Counted from the first letter of the stretch, positions 46,141-56,345 are shown. The stretch: DNA of 64,000 nt from Symbiodinium kawagutii (GCA_009767595.1 VSDK01001190.1:385787-449786); one strand, 5' to 3'. Translations and numbers: made by a program. The notes: generated by a model not told the origin, from the letters alone.

Positions 46141-46261
46141 CAAAAAGACCGCCAGCCACGACAGTGCAAACAGTTGAATCACAGTGAAGCAGTGAAACAA
46201 GTTTCTTTTGCACATGTACATATGCATGTACTTGTGTTTTAGTTGTGTGTACAAAGGGTTT

Positions 46262-47745
46262 CGTCCATTCATGGGTGATATAGACTTCATTGCAACGGTT
46301 AGGAAATTGAGCAGATGCCATCAAGACCACAAGTCCCATGACATGGCACCATGAGTCATTCATACCTGCAGGCGCCGGGAAAGCAGGCACCCGAGGAGCA
46401 GAAGCAGGCGCACTGGACCTGTTGATATGCTTGATCAAATGGACGATCAAATTTATCAAGATTTCATCCAGATGTTGTTTACTGTTTTTTTCAACTTGCT
46501 GCGGATGTTTCTGGGACTCATGACAAGTCCCCCATGTCCGCTTCTGTCAGGTGGCATGTGGGATTGCCGCAGTGGGGAGCTCAACTTTGCAGCCAACGCT
46601 CTCAATGGTTTCAATCAGATCTTTAATTTTTGGTGTTCACTCATGAGTCATTCCATCTTATTCCAATCAAAATCATCGTAGAATGCAGAGGGAACTGGGT
46701 TCATTCAGGGATTCAAAAGACTTGATCTTCATTGCAATGGCTGGTGGATGAGTGATATGATTGCACACGCACAAGTCCCATGACATGCCAAAGAAGTGAT
46801 CCATCTTCAAGGTGGAAGAATTGAGTCATCAGCCCGAAAAGCAGAAGCAGGCGCACCGGAATGGAAACGCATTGAAATTATTCATCATGATTGATCATGA
46901 TTGATCAAATAGATGGTTAACGTTTTCAAGACTTGATCCAGATGTTCTTTGCTGAAAAATTGTTCCACACTGCTGGGCTGATTCTGAAACTGACTACACA
47001 TCCCAAGTCATGTGCTATGAGGTGGCGCCGGAGGTTGCCGCATTGGGGAGCCCAACTTCGCAGCCAACCACTTTCGATGATAAGGCAAAGGGTTTCGTCC
47101 ATTCATGGGTGATATAGACTTCATTGCAACGGTTAGGAAATTGAGCAGATGCCATCAAGACCACAAGTCCCATGACATGGCACAATGAGTCATTCATACC
47201 TGCAGGCGCCGGGAAAGCAGGCGCCCGAGGAGCAGAAGCAGGCGCACTGGACCTGTTGATATGCTTGATCAAATGGACGATCAAATTTATCAAGATTTCA
47301 TCCAGATGTTGTTTACTGTTTTTTTCAACTTGCTGCGGATGTTTCTGGGACTCATGACAAGTCCCCCATGTCCGCTTCTGTCAGGTGGCATGTGGGATTG
47401 CCGCAGTGGGGAGCCCAACTTTGCAGCCAACGACTCTCAATGGTTTGAATCAGATCTTTAATTTTTGGTGTTCACTCATGACTCATTCCATCTTATTCCA
47501 ATCAAAATCATTGTCTAACGCAAAGGGTTTCGTTCATTCAGGGGTTGTAAAGACTTCATTGATCTTCATTGCAATGGCCGGTGAATTCATGATATGCTAT
47601 CACGCCCACAAGTCCCATGACATGGCCGTAGCAGTGATCCATTCCCAACATTCCCAAGGAGGAAGAATCCAGTCATCAGCCCGAGAAGCAGAAGCAGGCG
47701 GGCTGGACTTGAAAGCTTTGACATTGCAGTGGAATGGAAGCAGAT
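46262..47745 (+). repeat. array II of the ~430 bp unit (second part)
   Basis: Three units with anchors near 46579, 47045 and 47409, plus the tail of another at 46262-46430. The same 834 bp spacing as the first part is kept (46427 to 47261). Confidence 0.8.
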
Positions 47746-48385
47746 ATTTTCGGTGAAAATGCTGCTCTTGACCTTGGTTTATATGTATATATATATATAT
47801 TTGCGTTTTTTGGTTCAAGCTCCCCGTGGTTCTGTGTGTCAGCTTTGTTTTGGCATTCGCAATGGATGTGGTTACCTTGGTTTTGCTGAGCTTGTTTGCC
47901 TCCTTGTTGCTGAATTGCGCCATGATCCTCTACTTGACTTGCTACAACTCTCGGCCCCAAGACGATCTTCATCTCAAGAGATTTTCGCAATTTGATGAGA
48001 CTGAGATTCACAAAAATGACCTTCACAAGAAGGAAGAAATTCGCAAGAGAGTGAGCGTGTACAATGAAATCATTGTATTTCCAGCACACGGAAAGTCATT
48101 TCATCAGTCGCATTGCCGTCATGTTGTGAGAGCCGCTGCGTCTGAAACAAGAGCATATGCTCCTTGTAAAGATTGCTGCAAAGATCTTTGAATGCTGATG
48201 GCTTCCTGAGCGAAGCATCCTTGTCTTGTCGGTGGGCTCATGCTGCCTCTTTCAGACTTCATTGAAAGTGACTTAACATCCCGGGGAAAAACTTGCACCC
48301 AGCGCGTGTTTGCTTTATTTGTCAGCTTCTGGTCCAATCTTCCCTGAATGATTGCGCATGATTTCATTTAAGTCGCGAAACAGAC
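47746..48385 (+). other. uncertain open frame with hydrophobic start
   Basis: A + frame at 47826-48191 starts with about 35 hydrophobic residues (DVVTLVLLSLFASLLLNC) followed by a charged segment (HLKRFSQFDETEIHKNDLHK). It might encode a membrane protein, but there is no acceptor or start context that stands out, and the minus strand is also open. Confidence 0.25.
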
Positions 48386-48657
48386 CTGCAAGTCCCAAGT
48401 CAGGAATTGTTAAATATGTTCCGATTTGGAAACTTCCATCATGATTTCAGGAACTTCTGGAACCTCCCTCCATTTCCGCCGGAGTTGCTGCCAGGGGCCC
48501 AAAGTTCCAAACGATTTTCAATGATTTTCAGGAAAAAGGTGGTTCTCAAACCACATCATCAATCCAAGTCTGGAAAATTGATGAAGTCATACATTGATAG
48601 ATAGATTGGGTAGGAAACATCCATACCTGTGCAACTCCCAAGTCACCACTACCTGAG

Positions 48658-48706
48658 GAGCACAAACTCCTGGAGCCTAAGTTGGAGGAGGCCAGCGAGA
48701 AGCCAG
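48658..48706 (+). CDS. short exon with introner 3' motif at its acceptor
   Basis: CAACTCCCAAGTCACCACTA then CCTGAG leads directly into EHKLLEPKLEEASEKP. The end is probably AGCCAG before GATATT (a GA-type donor) or slightly later. It may be the 5' part of the methyltransferase gene. Confidence 0.45.
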
Positions 48707-48834
48707 GATATTTATGTGAAGAGCAAACATTGATCATACGTTCCAAAACTTTTTAAGGTATCATCCACCTTAGCAGCTTGCGTCCTGGGTTTCCCAAGTC
48801 ATGTACCTTCAAATCTGCAATTGCATGAGTGCAG

Positions 48835-49150
48835 GATGACATCGAAGAAGAGGATCCGATTGGCACGGTCAACGACCAGCCATTTCCCAAAGGCTGGCCC
48901 CGGAACAGGCCAAGGTTGGCGCCCGCCAATTTCCCCTCCAAGACTGTCGAGGAGGCTTTCGCATGGCCCGGAGTAGTCAAAGGAAACCTTCAGAAGTTTC
49001 TACAGAAGTTGAGCCCAACTGAAGGAAGACCATTGATCACAACTGGGAGATGCTTGAAGGTGACGTCTCATTTCTCCGGAGTTTGCACCCAATCTCGAGC
49101 TGCCATGGTCGTGCAAGCGCAAGAAATGGGGGTCAAATTTCGCCATGAAT
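48835..49150 (+). CDS. C5-cytosine methyltransferase exon, motif I region
   Basis: The acceptor GAGTGCAG at 48834 is followed by GAT in phase 0. The motif TTTCCCAAGTCATGTACC lies 27 bp upstream. It reads DDIEEEDPIGTVNDQPFPKG, then FLQKLSPTEGRPLI, then VTSHFSGVCTQSRAAMVVQA. The last segment has the shape of motif I of C5-methyltransferases (FSG-x-G, the S-adenosylmethionine loop), though the second Gly is Cys here. The assignment rests on the exons that follow, with PC, ENV and GN motifs in the right order. The donor is probably near 49150, before GATCTGTAG. Confidence 0.6.
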
Positions 49151-49350
49151 CTAGATCTGTAGATGCAGTTTACTTTGTTGTGTTTTGTTTCTGTTGGTGA
49201 CCAATATATACATACATATGTATACAACATTATGTGGCCATATATGAATTACAATTTGGATGGCAAACATGTTGATGATGGTTGCAATCATTTACTCTGT
49301 CCTAATCTCGGTCTAAAGGTTGACACAACCCAACTGCACCCAATGCTCAG

Positions 49351-49650
49351 GACAGCTTTACCGAAAAAACTCGCCAAGGACAAGCAACTTTGGCAAGAGA
49401 CTTTCCACAGAGTTGCGTCTTCACCAATCAGTGGGGAGTAGTTGACGCTGCCCACAAGATGAAGTTGGAAAAGGCTAGGGGGCCAGATGAAATCCATAAG
49501 CTTCTTGATTGTGCCACATTCACATCCCGTGCGCAGTGCCGACAACACAACTCCCTATGCCGACACCTTCAGCAAGACCAAACACCAGACCTCACCTTTT
49601 TTGGTGCACCTTGCAAAGATGACAGCAGCATGGGGGCGCAGAAACGAGAC
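49351..49650 (+). CDS. C5-cytosine methyltransferase exon with catalytic PC motif
   Basis: The acceptor AATGCTCAG at 49350 is followed by DSFTEKTRQGQATLARDFPQ, CVFTNQWGVVDAAHKMKLEK and, near its end, LTFFGAPCKDDSSMG. The PC of GAPCKDDS matches motif IV (G-x-PC-x-x-x-S), whose Cys attacks the cytosine ring. A stop follows at 49675, so the donor lies between about 49641 and 49665; AGA|GCCGC would be a GC donor with the right phase. Confidence 0.7.
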
Positions 49651-49787
49651 AACGGGAATCACAGAGCCGCATCCTGACTGAAAGATTTATATAATGTACA
49701 TGTTCTCCATTGTGTACGAATATGATCAAGCATGTTGATGCTTGATTTGTTTGATTTGATTTGATGAGTTTCTCCCAAGTCATCCAG

Positions 49788-49970
49788 CAAGGGAGACCCT
49801 TTAGGACATTGGCTCAGGTGACCTTGACCTTCCTGAGGGCCCTCAAAGACATCTACAAGCCAAAGGTGGCAATCAGCGAGAATGTTTGTTCAGGCTCCAT
49901 TGGTCAGAGGGTGGCGACTGAATTGCAGTCCTTCATGCAGCCGAAGGCCATAAAATCAGTGGGAGGTTGG
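49788..49970 (+). CDS. C5-cytosine methyltransferase exon with ENV motif
   Basis: TTTCTCCCAAGTCATCCAG ends exactly at the acceptor (49787), so the introner motif forms the 3' splice site. The translation in phase 0 is QGRPFRTLAQVTLTFLRALK then DIYKPKVAISENVCSGS. This matches motif VI (KP-x-x-x-x-x-ENV) at the expected spacing from the PC motif in the previous exon. The frame closes at 49977-49979 (TAA), and the donor should lie just before it (for example GGGAG|GTTGGG). Confidence 0.75.
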
Positions 49971-49979
49971 GTTTTCTAA

Positions 49980-50362
49980 GACCGTCCTTGCTAAACATCA
50001 ACAATGATACATAATAAACAAAACAAAAAAATCATATGATAGGTGCCCACAACAACATGGAACATGTTCATGTATTCGATGCTGTGCAAATATGGTATGT
50101 AAATCATCATTACATAACATGTTTGTAAAAAACAATTGAGCAAAATAATATATACCAAGCGATACATAATCATGATTAAACACAACTCTTTATCATTCAT
50201 GTTATAAATCATATTTTTTGACTGATAATTGATAGTTATAAAGATGGTTTGACATATTCATAGCCTACATTGATAAACATCAATAATCATAAATGTTGAT
50301 TATAAACATCAATGATTATGATTAGTAATGACTAGTAATGATTATAAACTTTATTAAATCAC
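49980..50362. other. AT-rich intron sequence
   Basis: ATAAACATCAATAATCAT-type AT-rich repeats, part of the long intron between 49.97 and 52.29 kb. No coding signal. Confidence 0.5.
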
Positions 50363-51170
50363 ATTCAGATGTATAAACCCACCTTTTCTCCTTCTCCTCC
50401 CCTCCTTCCTGTCCTGTCCCCCAGGAAGTGGTCCAAGGTGAAGTCCTGGCCCCAGCTCCACGGCCGACCTCCTCGGCGCTCCCCTCCTTCCTGTCCTCTC
50501 CTCCCCCCTCCCCTCACCGTCGCGGCAGCGCCCGGTAACGTGGGCTTCGGTGGCTGTGAGCCCCCACCCCCCCTGCGCTCTGATGAAGTACGCCCCCCGT
50601 GGGCTCTCGAGGCCCAGCCCTGCGTCCCTCCAGGCGCCGGAGCCCTGCGCCTGCTTCAGGGCCATGTTAGGCACATAGATTAGGAAAATGTTGGGTTTAT
50701 GTTGGGTTTGTAAAAAAAATTTGTAAACAACGATTATAAACATCAATGATTATGATGATTATGATTAGTAATAAATATAAACACATTAAAGTATATTAAG
50801 ATGTATAAACTTCCACCTTTTCTCCTTCTCCTCCCCTCCTTCCTGTCCTCGCCCTATGACGGAGACCCTTCCCTTACCTGGTCTTCTCTTCGCAGACGCC
50901 CAAAAGTCGACTGGGCACATGTCGCTCCTAAGGCCCATGTTGGGGTTATTTTGGTGTGAAAGAGCACTTGCTCCAAAGCACGGAGCCCATGTTAGGCACA
51001 GAGGTTGGGGAAATGTTGGGGTTTATGAAGCGCCGCATCGCCCGCGTCAGGAGGCGGCCCTGCGCCTGCTTCAGGGCCATGTTAGGTGTGGGAGGGTGAA
51101 AGGGGACCGCCGCAAGTCCTCGACCACGTGTCTACCTTGTGGCCTCTGAGGACGTCACCTTCCTGTCCCC
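50363..51170. repeat. pyrimidine-rich repeat with three copies
   Basis: TTCAGATGTATAAACCCACC / TTAAGATGTATAAA followed by CCTTTTCTCCTTCTCCTCCC occurs at 50365, 50793 and 52076. GGGCCATGTTAGGCACA then GAAAATGTTGGGTTTATG occurs at 50659 and again near 50988. GC-rich sequence at 50430-50650 is open in + and minus frames but consists largely of Pro/Arg codons from the pyrimidine tract; I do not call a gene. Confidence 0.65.
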
Positions 51171-51990
51171 TGTGGTACGTTATGGTGGGTTTATGTTGGG
51201 AAGGGATGGGATTTAGGAACATGACATGGGATGTTCCTCCCATTTATGATGGGATGTGTTGGGTTCATGTTGGGGTTTATGATGGGTTTATGTTGGGAAG
51301 GGATGGGATTTAGGAACATGACATGGGATGTTCCTCCCATTTATGATGGGAACATGTTGGGTCCATGTTGGGGTTATGTTGGGTTTATGTTGGGAAGAGA
51401 TGGGATTTAGGAACATGACATGGGATGTTCCTCCCATTTATGATGGGAACATGTTGGGTCCATGTTGGGGTTATAGTGGGTTTATGTTGGGAAGAGATGG
51501 GATTTAGGAACATGACATAGGAATTGCTAGCATTTACCATGGGAACATGTTGGGTCCATGTTGGGGTTATGGTGGGTTTATGTTGGGAAGACAAAGGATT
51601 TAGGAACATGACATGGGATGTTCCTCCCATTTATGATGGGAACATGTTGGGTCCATGTTGGGGTTATGTTGGGTTTATGTTGGGAAGAGATGGGATTTAG
51701 GAACATGACATAGGATTTCCTAGCATTTACCATGGGAACATGTTGGGTCCATGTTGGGGTTATGTTGGGTTTATGTTGGGAAGACATAAGATTTAGGAAC
51801 ATGACATGGGATGTTCCTCCCATTTATGATGGGAACATGTTGGGTCCATGTTGGGGTTATAGTGGGTTTATGTTGGGAAGAGATGGGATTTAGGAACATG
51901 ACATAGGATTTGCTAGCATTTACCATGGGAACATGTTGGGTCCATGTTGGGGTTATGTTGGGTTTATGTTGGTAAGTATCCCACCGACCC
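51171..51990 (+). repeat. 97 bp satellite, eight units
   Basis: ATTTAGGAACATGACAT recurs at 51211, 51308, 51405, 51502, 51598, 51695, 51791 and 51888, a spacing of 96-97 bp. Two subtypes exist: A (GGGATGTTCCTCCCATTTATG) and B (AGGATTTCCTAGCATTTACC). The order is A A A B A B A B, so the right part is a ~194 bp higher-order repeat. In subtype A, arms GGAACAT and ATGTTCC flank an 8-base loop, and the segment CATGACATGGGA is the introner-end motif. Confidence 0.9.
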
Positions 51991-52286
51991 GTCGGGCCGG
52001 TACATGTTGGGCCTATGTGGGATTCATGGTGGGGGTGTGGGAGGGTGAAAGGGCTCTTAGGAACACAACATGTATTAAGATGTATAAAGCCACCTTTTCT
52101 CCTCCTCCTTCCTGTCCTCTCCCCACCTTTCCCCCCTGGTGCATCCTGCAGTTCTCATGTTGGGTTGCAGACGGCCGTCATGCAGCAACATAGATGCGTT
52201 TGCCCGTAGCAGGTAATCTTCACTCAGCCCAGCGATTGCGGATTTGGTGCAGTCGCAAGGCGTCGTGCTTTTACCGTTTTCCTCAG

Positions 52287-52735
52287 GCATGACAGTGGAC
52301 GCTACTTATTCGAGCCACAGGAAGTCTACGATTTCCTATGTGCAGGGCTTCGGGACTCCCAGCTCACCATGGAGAATTTGCTTGGATGGGCGACCCAAGA
52401 GTACTTTGACAGGGAGAAGGAGACCTCCAAGATTTCCACATGGGACGAGGAGAACATCCCGAAGTACAAGGCCATGCTGGACAACACAGACATACCTTTG
52501 GAAAGGCAAGTTTTTGCAACAAATCAGAATCCCCAGCGTCGCCCCAAGTACGCCAAGTGTGGCATACTTCCTGCATTCACAGAAGCAGACAAGACCTTGT
52601 TTGTCCGAAAGCGTGAAGGCATGATGCTGGCTGCCGAGAAATTCCTTTGTCATGGATATCCTGTCTCTCCGCAGTTGAGTCAAGCATTGGGAATACCCGC
52701 GCCCCAGCTGAAGACAGTTGCTGAAGACAATTGCA
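52287..52735 (+). CDS. C5-cytosine methyltransferase exon, motif IX region
   Basis: The acceptor TTTCCTCAG at 52286 is followed by HDSGRYLFEPQEVYDFLCAG, then MENLLGWATQEYFDREKETS, then KYAKCGILPAFTEADKTLFV and RKREGMMLAAEKFLCHGYPV. The last segment has the layout of motif IX (R-x-x-(T)-x-x-E-x-x-x-x-x-GFP). Stop at 52741; the donor is therefore before it. The motif GATGACATGGGACATAC follows at 52750, the 5' end of the next intron. Confidence 0.65.
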
Positions 52736-52896
52736 CATATTGATACCTGATGACATGGGACATACTGCCCTACAAACAAAGGTATGAAAATACAAAGGGA
52801 TCCACGTATGCTGATCGTAACAACGTATTTTATGTTATATATACAGTATGTTGGTTTCAGCCATATCAACTCCCAAGACATTGGCAATTAGCTCAG

Positions 52897-53694
52897 GAAT
52901 TCTCTATGAACCTGCTCACCAACCCTCATGCTGCTGCTGGAAATGGCCAGCACCTCGTTTTAGCTGCTTTGTCATTGATTTCTGCCCTCGTTTCGATCGA
53001 GCTTTTTCCTGAACCGAGCTTGGCTGGCGAGTTGAAACCAGATGCATTCTGCGACGTTGAAATCAACCCATCTGCAGACGGCAGATGTTTCTTCAGCTGC
53101 TTGTATTTGCATTGCGCCAAAGAGGATGTGAAGCAAGAGTGGGCAAACACGGAGCGCAATCCGCAGGGTTTCCCGATGGATCCTGAACGCCAGAAGTTTG
53201 AGGACTGCCTCCCACAAAGTTGCAAATCATGTGTTGCACGACCAGGGAAATGTGCGTGGTCCATGCAGCAAATCACATGTAATTCATGTCGCAGCGTGTT
53301 ACGGTGTACCATCTACCATACACCCTGTGAGGTTGAAATGGTCCAGGAATTCACCCTGAGAATGGTGAGCGGAGGGATGAACGAAAGGCCTGCTTGGACA
53401 CAGAAGCTGCAGAAGTGCAAAGAGAAGTTCTTGGCAGGCGTGATGCCAGAAGACGATGAGATTCATCTCATGTCATCCCTGCTGGAAGTGAAGCTAGTGA
53501 TTGGTTTTGGTGGTCCTGACGCTGTTCAGATCGTTGGGAAAGACTCTTGGGATAAGCTCTTCCTGTCCAATGCTGGAGTTGTGGATGGGGCTGGCAATTC
53601 TGTTGCACACTTCCGTTATATTTGGCGGATGGAGGAGCTTGCAGAAGAGACGGAACCTGTCGATCCAGTGCAGGAGGCTGCGTTCGGGAGTTAG
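52897..53694 (+). CDS. methyltransferase motif X joined to an OTU-type protease domain
   Basis: The acceptor TTAGCTCAG at 52896 is followed in phase 0 by EFSMNLLTNPHAAAGNGQHL; AGN-GQHLVLAALSL fits motif X (GN-x-x-x-x-x-x-x-L) of C5-methyltransferases. The same exon continues with SADGRCFFSCLYLH, the D-G-x-C-F-F signature of OTU cysteine proteases (Cys nucleophile at about exon residue 63). A Cys-rich insert follows, then EIHLMSSLLEVKLVIGFGG and, near the end, GAGNSVAHFRYIW, where His could be the catalytic histidine. It ends AAFGS before TAG at 53692-53694. OTU enzymes remove ubiquitin-like tags; some mobile elements and viruses also encode them. Fusion to a methyltransferase is seen directly; activity is inference. 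Confidence 0.65.
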   Translation, partial: EFSMNLLTNPHAAAGNGQHLVLAALSLISALVSIELFPEPSLAGELKPDAFCDVEINPSADGRCFFSCLYLHCAKEDVKQEWANTERNPQGFPMDPERQKFEDCLPQSCKSCVARPGKCAWSMQQITCNSCRSVLRCTIYHTPCEVEMVQEFTLRMVSGGMNERPAWTQKLQKCKEKFLAGVMPEDDEIHLMSSLLEVKLVIGFGGPDAVQIVGKDSWDKLFLSNAGVVDGAGNSVAHFRYIWRMEELAEETEPVDPVQEAAFGS

Positions 53695-53805
53695 GTTCCC
53701 GCATGTACACAGTGACAGCTAGGTCTTGGTGTTTGAATGTTTTTGAATGTTTCTGACCGTTCATCCAGGATACATACTGGGTGACATGGGAGTTGGGGGT
53801 TCCAG

Positions 53806-53990
53806 GTGAAGAACGAGTTTCCTGATCTGGATGTTTATGCTGACCATGTGTCATTGGACCAATTTGGCTACCACGCGGAATGGTGGGTTGGAAAGGATGC
53901 GCCCAACTTGATGGAAGCTGCCCAGATAGCTGCAACTTTCTCCAGAGCTGGCAAAATTCAACTGCGGAAATTGGAAGCTTTCAACAGGAG
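53806..53990 (+). CDS. 'FPD' domain exon, copy 1
   Basis: The motif GTGACATGGGAGTTGG at 53781 lies just before the acceptor TTCCAG (53805). Phase 0 translation: VKNEFPDLDVYADHVSLDQF, then NLMEAAQIAATFSRAGKIQL. A second copy at 59983 reads VAKKFPDVRVNRKSCSINVH and later THAAQKAHAYVEAGKAIWKD. Shared positions are V-x-x-x-FPD-x-x-V and AAQ-x-A-x-x-x-x-x-AGK. The domain is unknown to me. The donor is likely around 53987, before the motif GATGACATAGGAGTCAT at 54001. Confidence 0.6.
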
Positions 53991-54095
53991 TCCAGGGGTG
54001 GATGACATAGGAGTCATAGCATGCTTACCAAAAAAATCTTGATTCTGCCTGGACTCAAATCTTAGTTTTTCCTTCATCAAATCATGGATCCTGAG

Positions 54096-54265
54096 GACCG
54101 AGCTCCTCAAGCTATGTACAAGAGCTGGCCTCGGCAAGAAGGGCAACATGGCAGATCTCAAGTCGAAGTTGATCGGAAATTTCTTGGCAAAGGCAACTGC
54201 TGAGCAGATCGTGAACGCTGGAGCAGAAAGTGTTTGCAATGTGGGCGACGCCAAGAATGAGGACT
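54096..54265 (+). CDS. SAP-like DNA-binding exon, copy 1
   Basis: After ATCCTGAG the frame reads TELLKLCTRAGLGKKGNMAD then LKSKLIGNFLAKATAEQI. This fits the SAP helix-turn-helix (L-x-x-LC-x-x-x-G-L-x-x-x-G-x-x-x-x-L-x-x-x-L), a small DNA-binding module of chromatin proteins. It pairs with the FPD exon upstream, and the same pair recurs at 59983-60430. The exon ends at GAGGACT before GTATATAATGACATGGGAGT, where a GT donor is followed within 8 bases by the introner 5' motif. Confidence 0.6.
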
Positions 54266-54489
54266 GTATATAATGACATGGGAGTTGGAACCTTGCGTGG
54301 GGACATGGGGGATAGCACTTTGTCTAAGGTATTGTCAAAGGGTCTCCTCTATTCAGTTGCTTTCAATTGCGGTGTTGATGTCCTCATTCTGTTGACTGGG
54401 ATTGTGGCGCTGACATCGTTGATTGTGATTGCGACTGTGATTGTGATTGATTGCTTCCGAAGTTTTGTTTTCTCAATTTCCTCTCATCG

Positions 54490-54745
54490 CGTTGAATCTC
54501 CTTTCATGGCTTTCAACTCTTTGCCGATCGAAATCCGCCATGGCCTCGACGTTGGACGGCCATTGAACGTGCCACATCCACCGGATCCAAGCTTCCACCG
54601 GGAGCTGCAGGCGGTGGACACATGCATATTCAAGTACTACCACAGCCAGTCCTTTCGGTTCGAGGAGTGGTGTTTCCTCACAGACGCACTGGGTTCAAGG
54701 AGGATCATGTTTCTCCGAAAAACCAAGCCACTTGTCTGTGCTTAG
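54490..54745 (+). CDS. candidate exon, unknown protein
   Basis: The frame reads MAFNSLPIEIRHGLDVGRPL, then CIFKYYHSQSFRFEEWCFLT and RRIMFLRKTKPLVCA before TAG. The upstream part of the same open frame (54350-54480) is hydrophobic (LLTGIVALTSLIVIATVIVI) and may be intron rather than a membrane segment. The acceptor is not certain. Confidence 0.4.
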
Positions 54746-54912
54746 ATGAGGTTCATTTTCATTTCGCATTAACCCTGGCCCAAAATATTGAGAAATGTCC
54801 ATGTCTTGGCTGATCTTGGTTCTATGATTGATGTTGTATGCTTTTGAATATTATCAGGGTTTGCTTTATTCTTCGGTTCTTGCTTACCCAGGACTGGGAT
54901 CGTCCAGTTTGC

Positions 54913-55116
54913 NNNNNNNNNNNNNNNNNNNNNNNNNNNNNNNNNNNNNNNNNNNNNNNNNNNNNNNNNNNNNNNNNNNNNNNNNNNNNNNNNNNNNNNN
55001 NNNNNNNNNNNNNNNNNNNNNNNNNNNNNNNNNNNNNNNNNNNNNNNNNNNNNNNNNNNNNNNNNNNNNNNNNNNNNNNNNNNNNNNNNNNNNNNNNNNN
55101 NNNNNNNNNNNNNNNN
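54913..55116. other. assembly gap (204 N)
   Basis: A run of N between AT-rich sequence and an exon. Confidence 0.95.
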
Positions 55117-55232
55117 TGAAGATTGGGCTGAAGGAGAAGAAAAACGCTCAGAAGGAAAGGGGAGAGTCAAGCAACCACTCAGTGGCTGCGTCGTGGGTCA
55201 AACCTGATGAGGATTCTGAGCACGAGGTTTGA
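55117..55232 (+). CDS. exon end after the gap, charged C-terminus
   Basis: Reads KIGLKEKKNAQKERGESSNH and ASWVKPDEDSEHEV before TGA. Lysine- then glutamate-rich; it looks like the tail of a protein. The 5' boundary is lost in the gap. Confidence 0.5.
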
Positions 55233-55549
55233 AGTTTGATCCCCGAGCTTTTGATTTGATGCCCAATGAAAACCATTGGCATCGCGGAATCGCGTCCTTT
55301 AAGAGGATGCTTGTGCACAGGTGCTCACCGTAGGTGGACCAATTTTGTTTCGAACAAATCCCCGCAGTATGATAATGATCAAATTCTGAGTCTGAGGCTT
55401 GAAAAAACTCGTACAGTCCTACAGTCCAGTTGTGTCCATCTACTGGAGCTTGAAATCTCCGCTTAGCTATCTGATTGACTGGCGCCATCCGGCTCCGCTT
55501 ACTTCGGGACTAAAAGCTGCTTCGGAGAAATCGTGTGGCATGTCAATCT

Positions 55550-56345
55550 CAGACTCAGAATGTGGCAGCCCAAGAAAGAAGCATCCAGTCATCAGCCGGA
55601 GAAGCAGGAACCCAAGGAGAAGACGGAGAAGACGGAGAAGCAGGTGCCCGAGAAGCAGAAGCAGGCGCGCTGGAATTGAAACACCTTGATATGTTTGATC
55701 GAATGGATGGTCCAATTTATCAAAATTATATCCAGATGTTGTTTGTTTTTTTGTTCCGAACGGCTTTGGATGTTTCTGGGACCTATGACAATTCCCATGT
55801 CATGTGCTTTCAGGAGGCATCGCAGTGTGCCGCAGTGGGGGGGCCCAACTTCGCAATCAATCAGTCTCAATGACCTCAATCAGATTCTGAGGTATTATGA
55901 GGTGATATGGACTCATTCCATTTTTCCAAACAAAATCATTATCAACAGTACTTCAGCGATGTTCGTCGCAGTGTTTGGGAAATCGAGCAGATGCCATCAA
56001 GACCACAAGTCCCATGACATGGCCTAACAGATCATGCATTCCCAAGGCAGAAGAACCGAGTCATCATCCCGAGCAGAAGCAGGCGCACTGGAATTGAAAC
56101 ACCTTGATATATTTGATCAGAAATGGTCAACTTTATCAATTTTTTTTTCCGGTTGCAGATTGGTTTCCAGAGTGCTTTGGATGTTACTGGGACTCATAAT
56201 TAATCCCATGTCATGTGCTTTCAGGAGGCATCGCAGTGTGCCGCAGTGGGGGGGCCCAACTTCGCAGCCAACGACTCTCAGTGGCTTCAATCGGATTCTC
56301 AAGTGTTGTGATCTAGTATTCACTCAAGATTTGGCAGCACTACTT
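55550..56345 (+). repeat. array III of the ~430 bp unit
   Basis: Two and a half units with variant anchors GGGGGGCCCAACTTCGCA near 55838 and 56260. The unit here reads GTGCTTTCAGGAGGCATCGC at the acceptor-like junction, a subtype shared with 29.6 kb. Confidence 0.75.

Noticed and set aside
50369-50746. Open frames on both strands over the pyrimidine-rich block
   Set aside because: The proteins are mainly Pro/Ser or Arg/Gly runs from a repeated C/T tract, which recurs at 50.8 and 52.08 kb.
51171-51990. Repeated small minus-strand frames (MGGTSHVMFLNP...)
   Set aside because: They follow the 97 bp satellite period exactly and are by-products of the repeat.
54230-54490. Hydrophobic membrane-like segment (LLTGIVALTSLIVIATVIVI)
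   Set aside because: The stretch contains the introner 5' motif at its start and T-rich intron-like sequence; the hydrophobicity probably reflects a T-rich intron read as protein.
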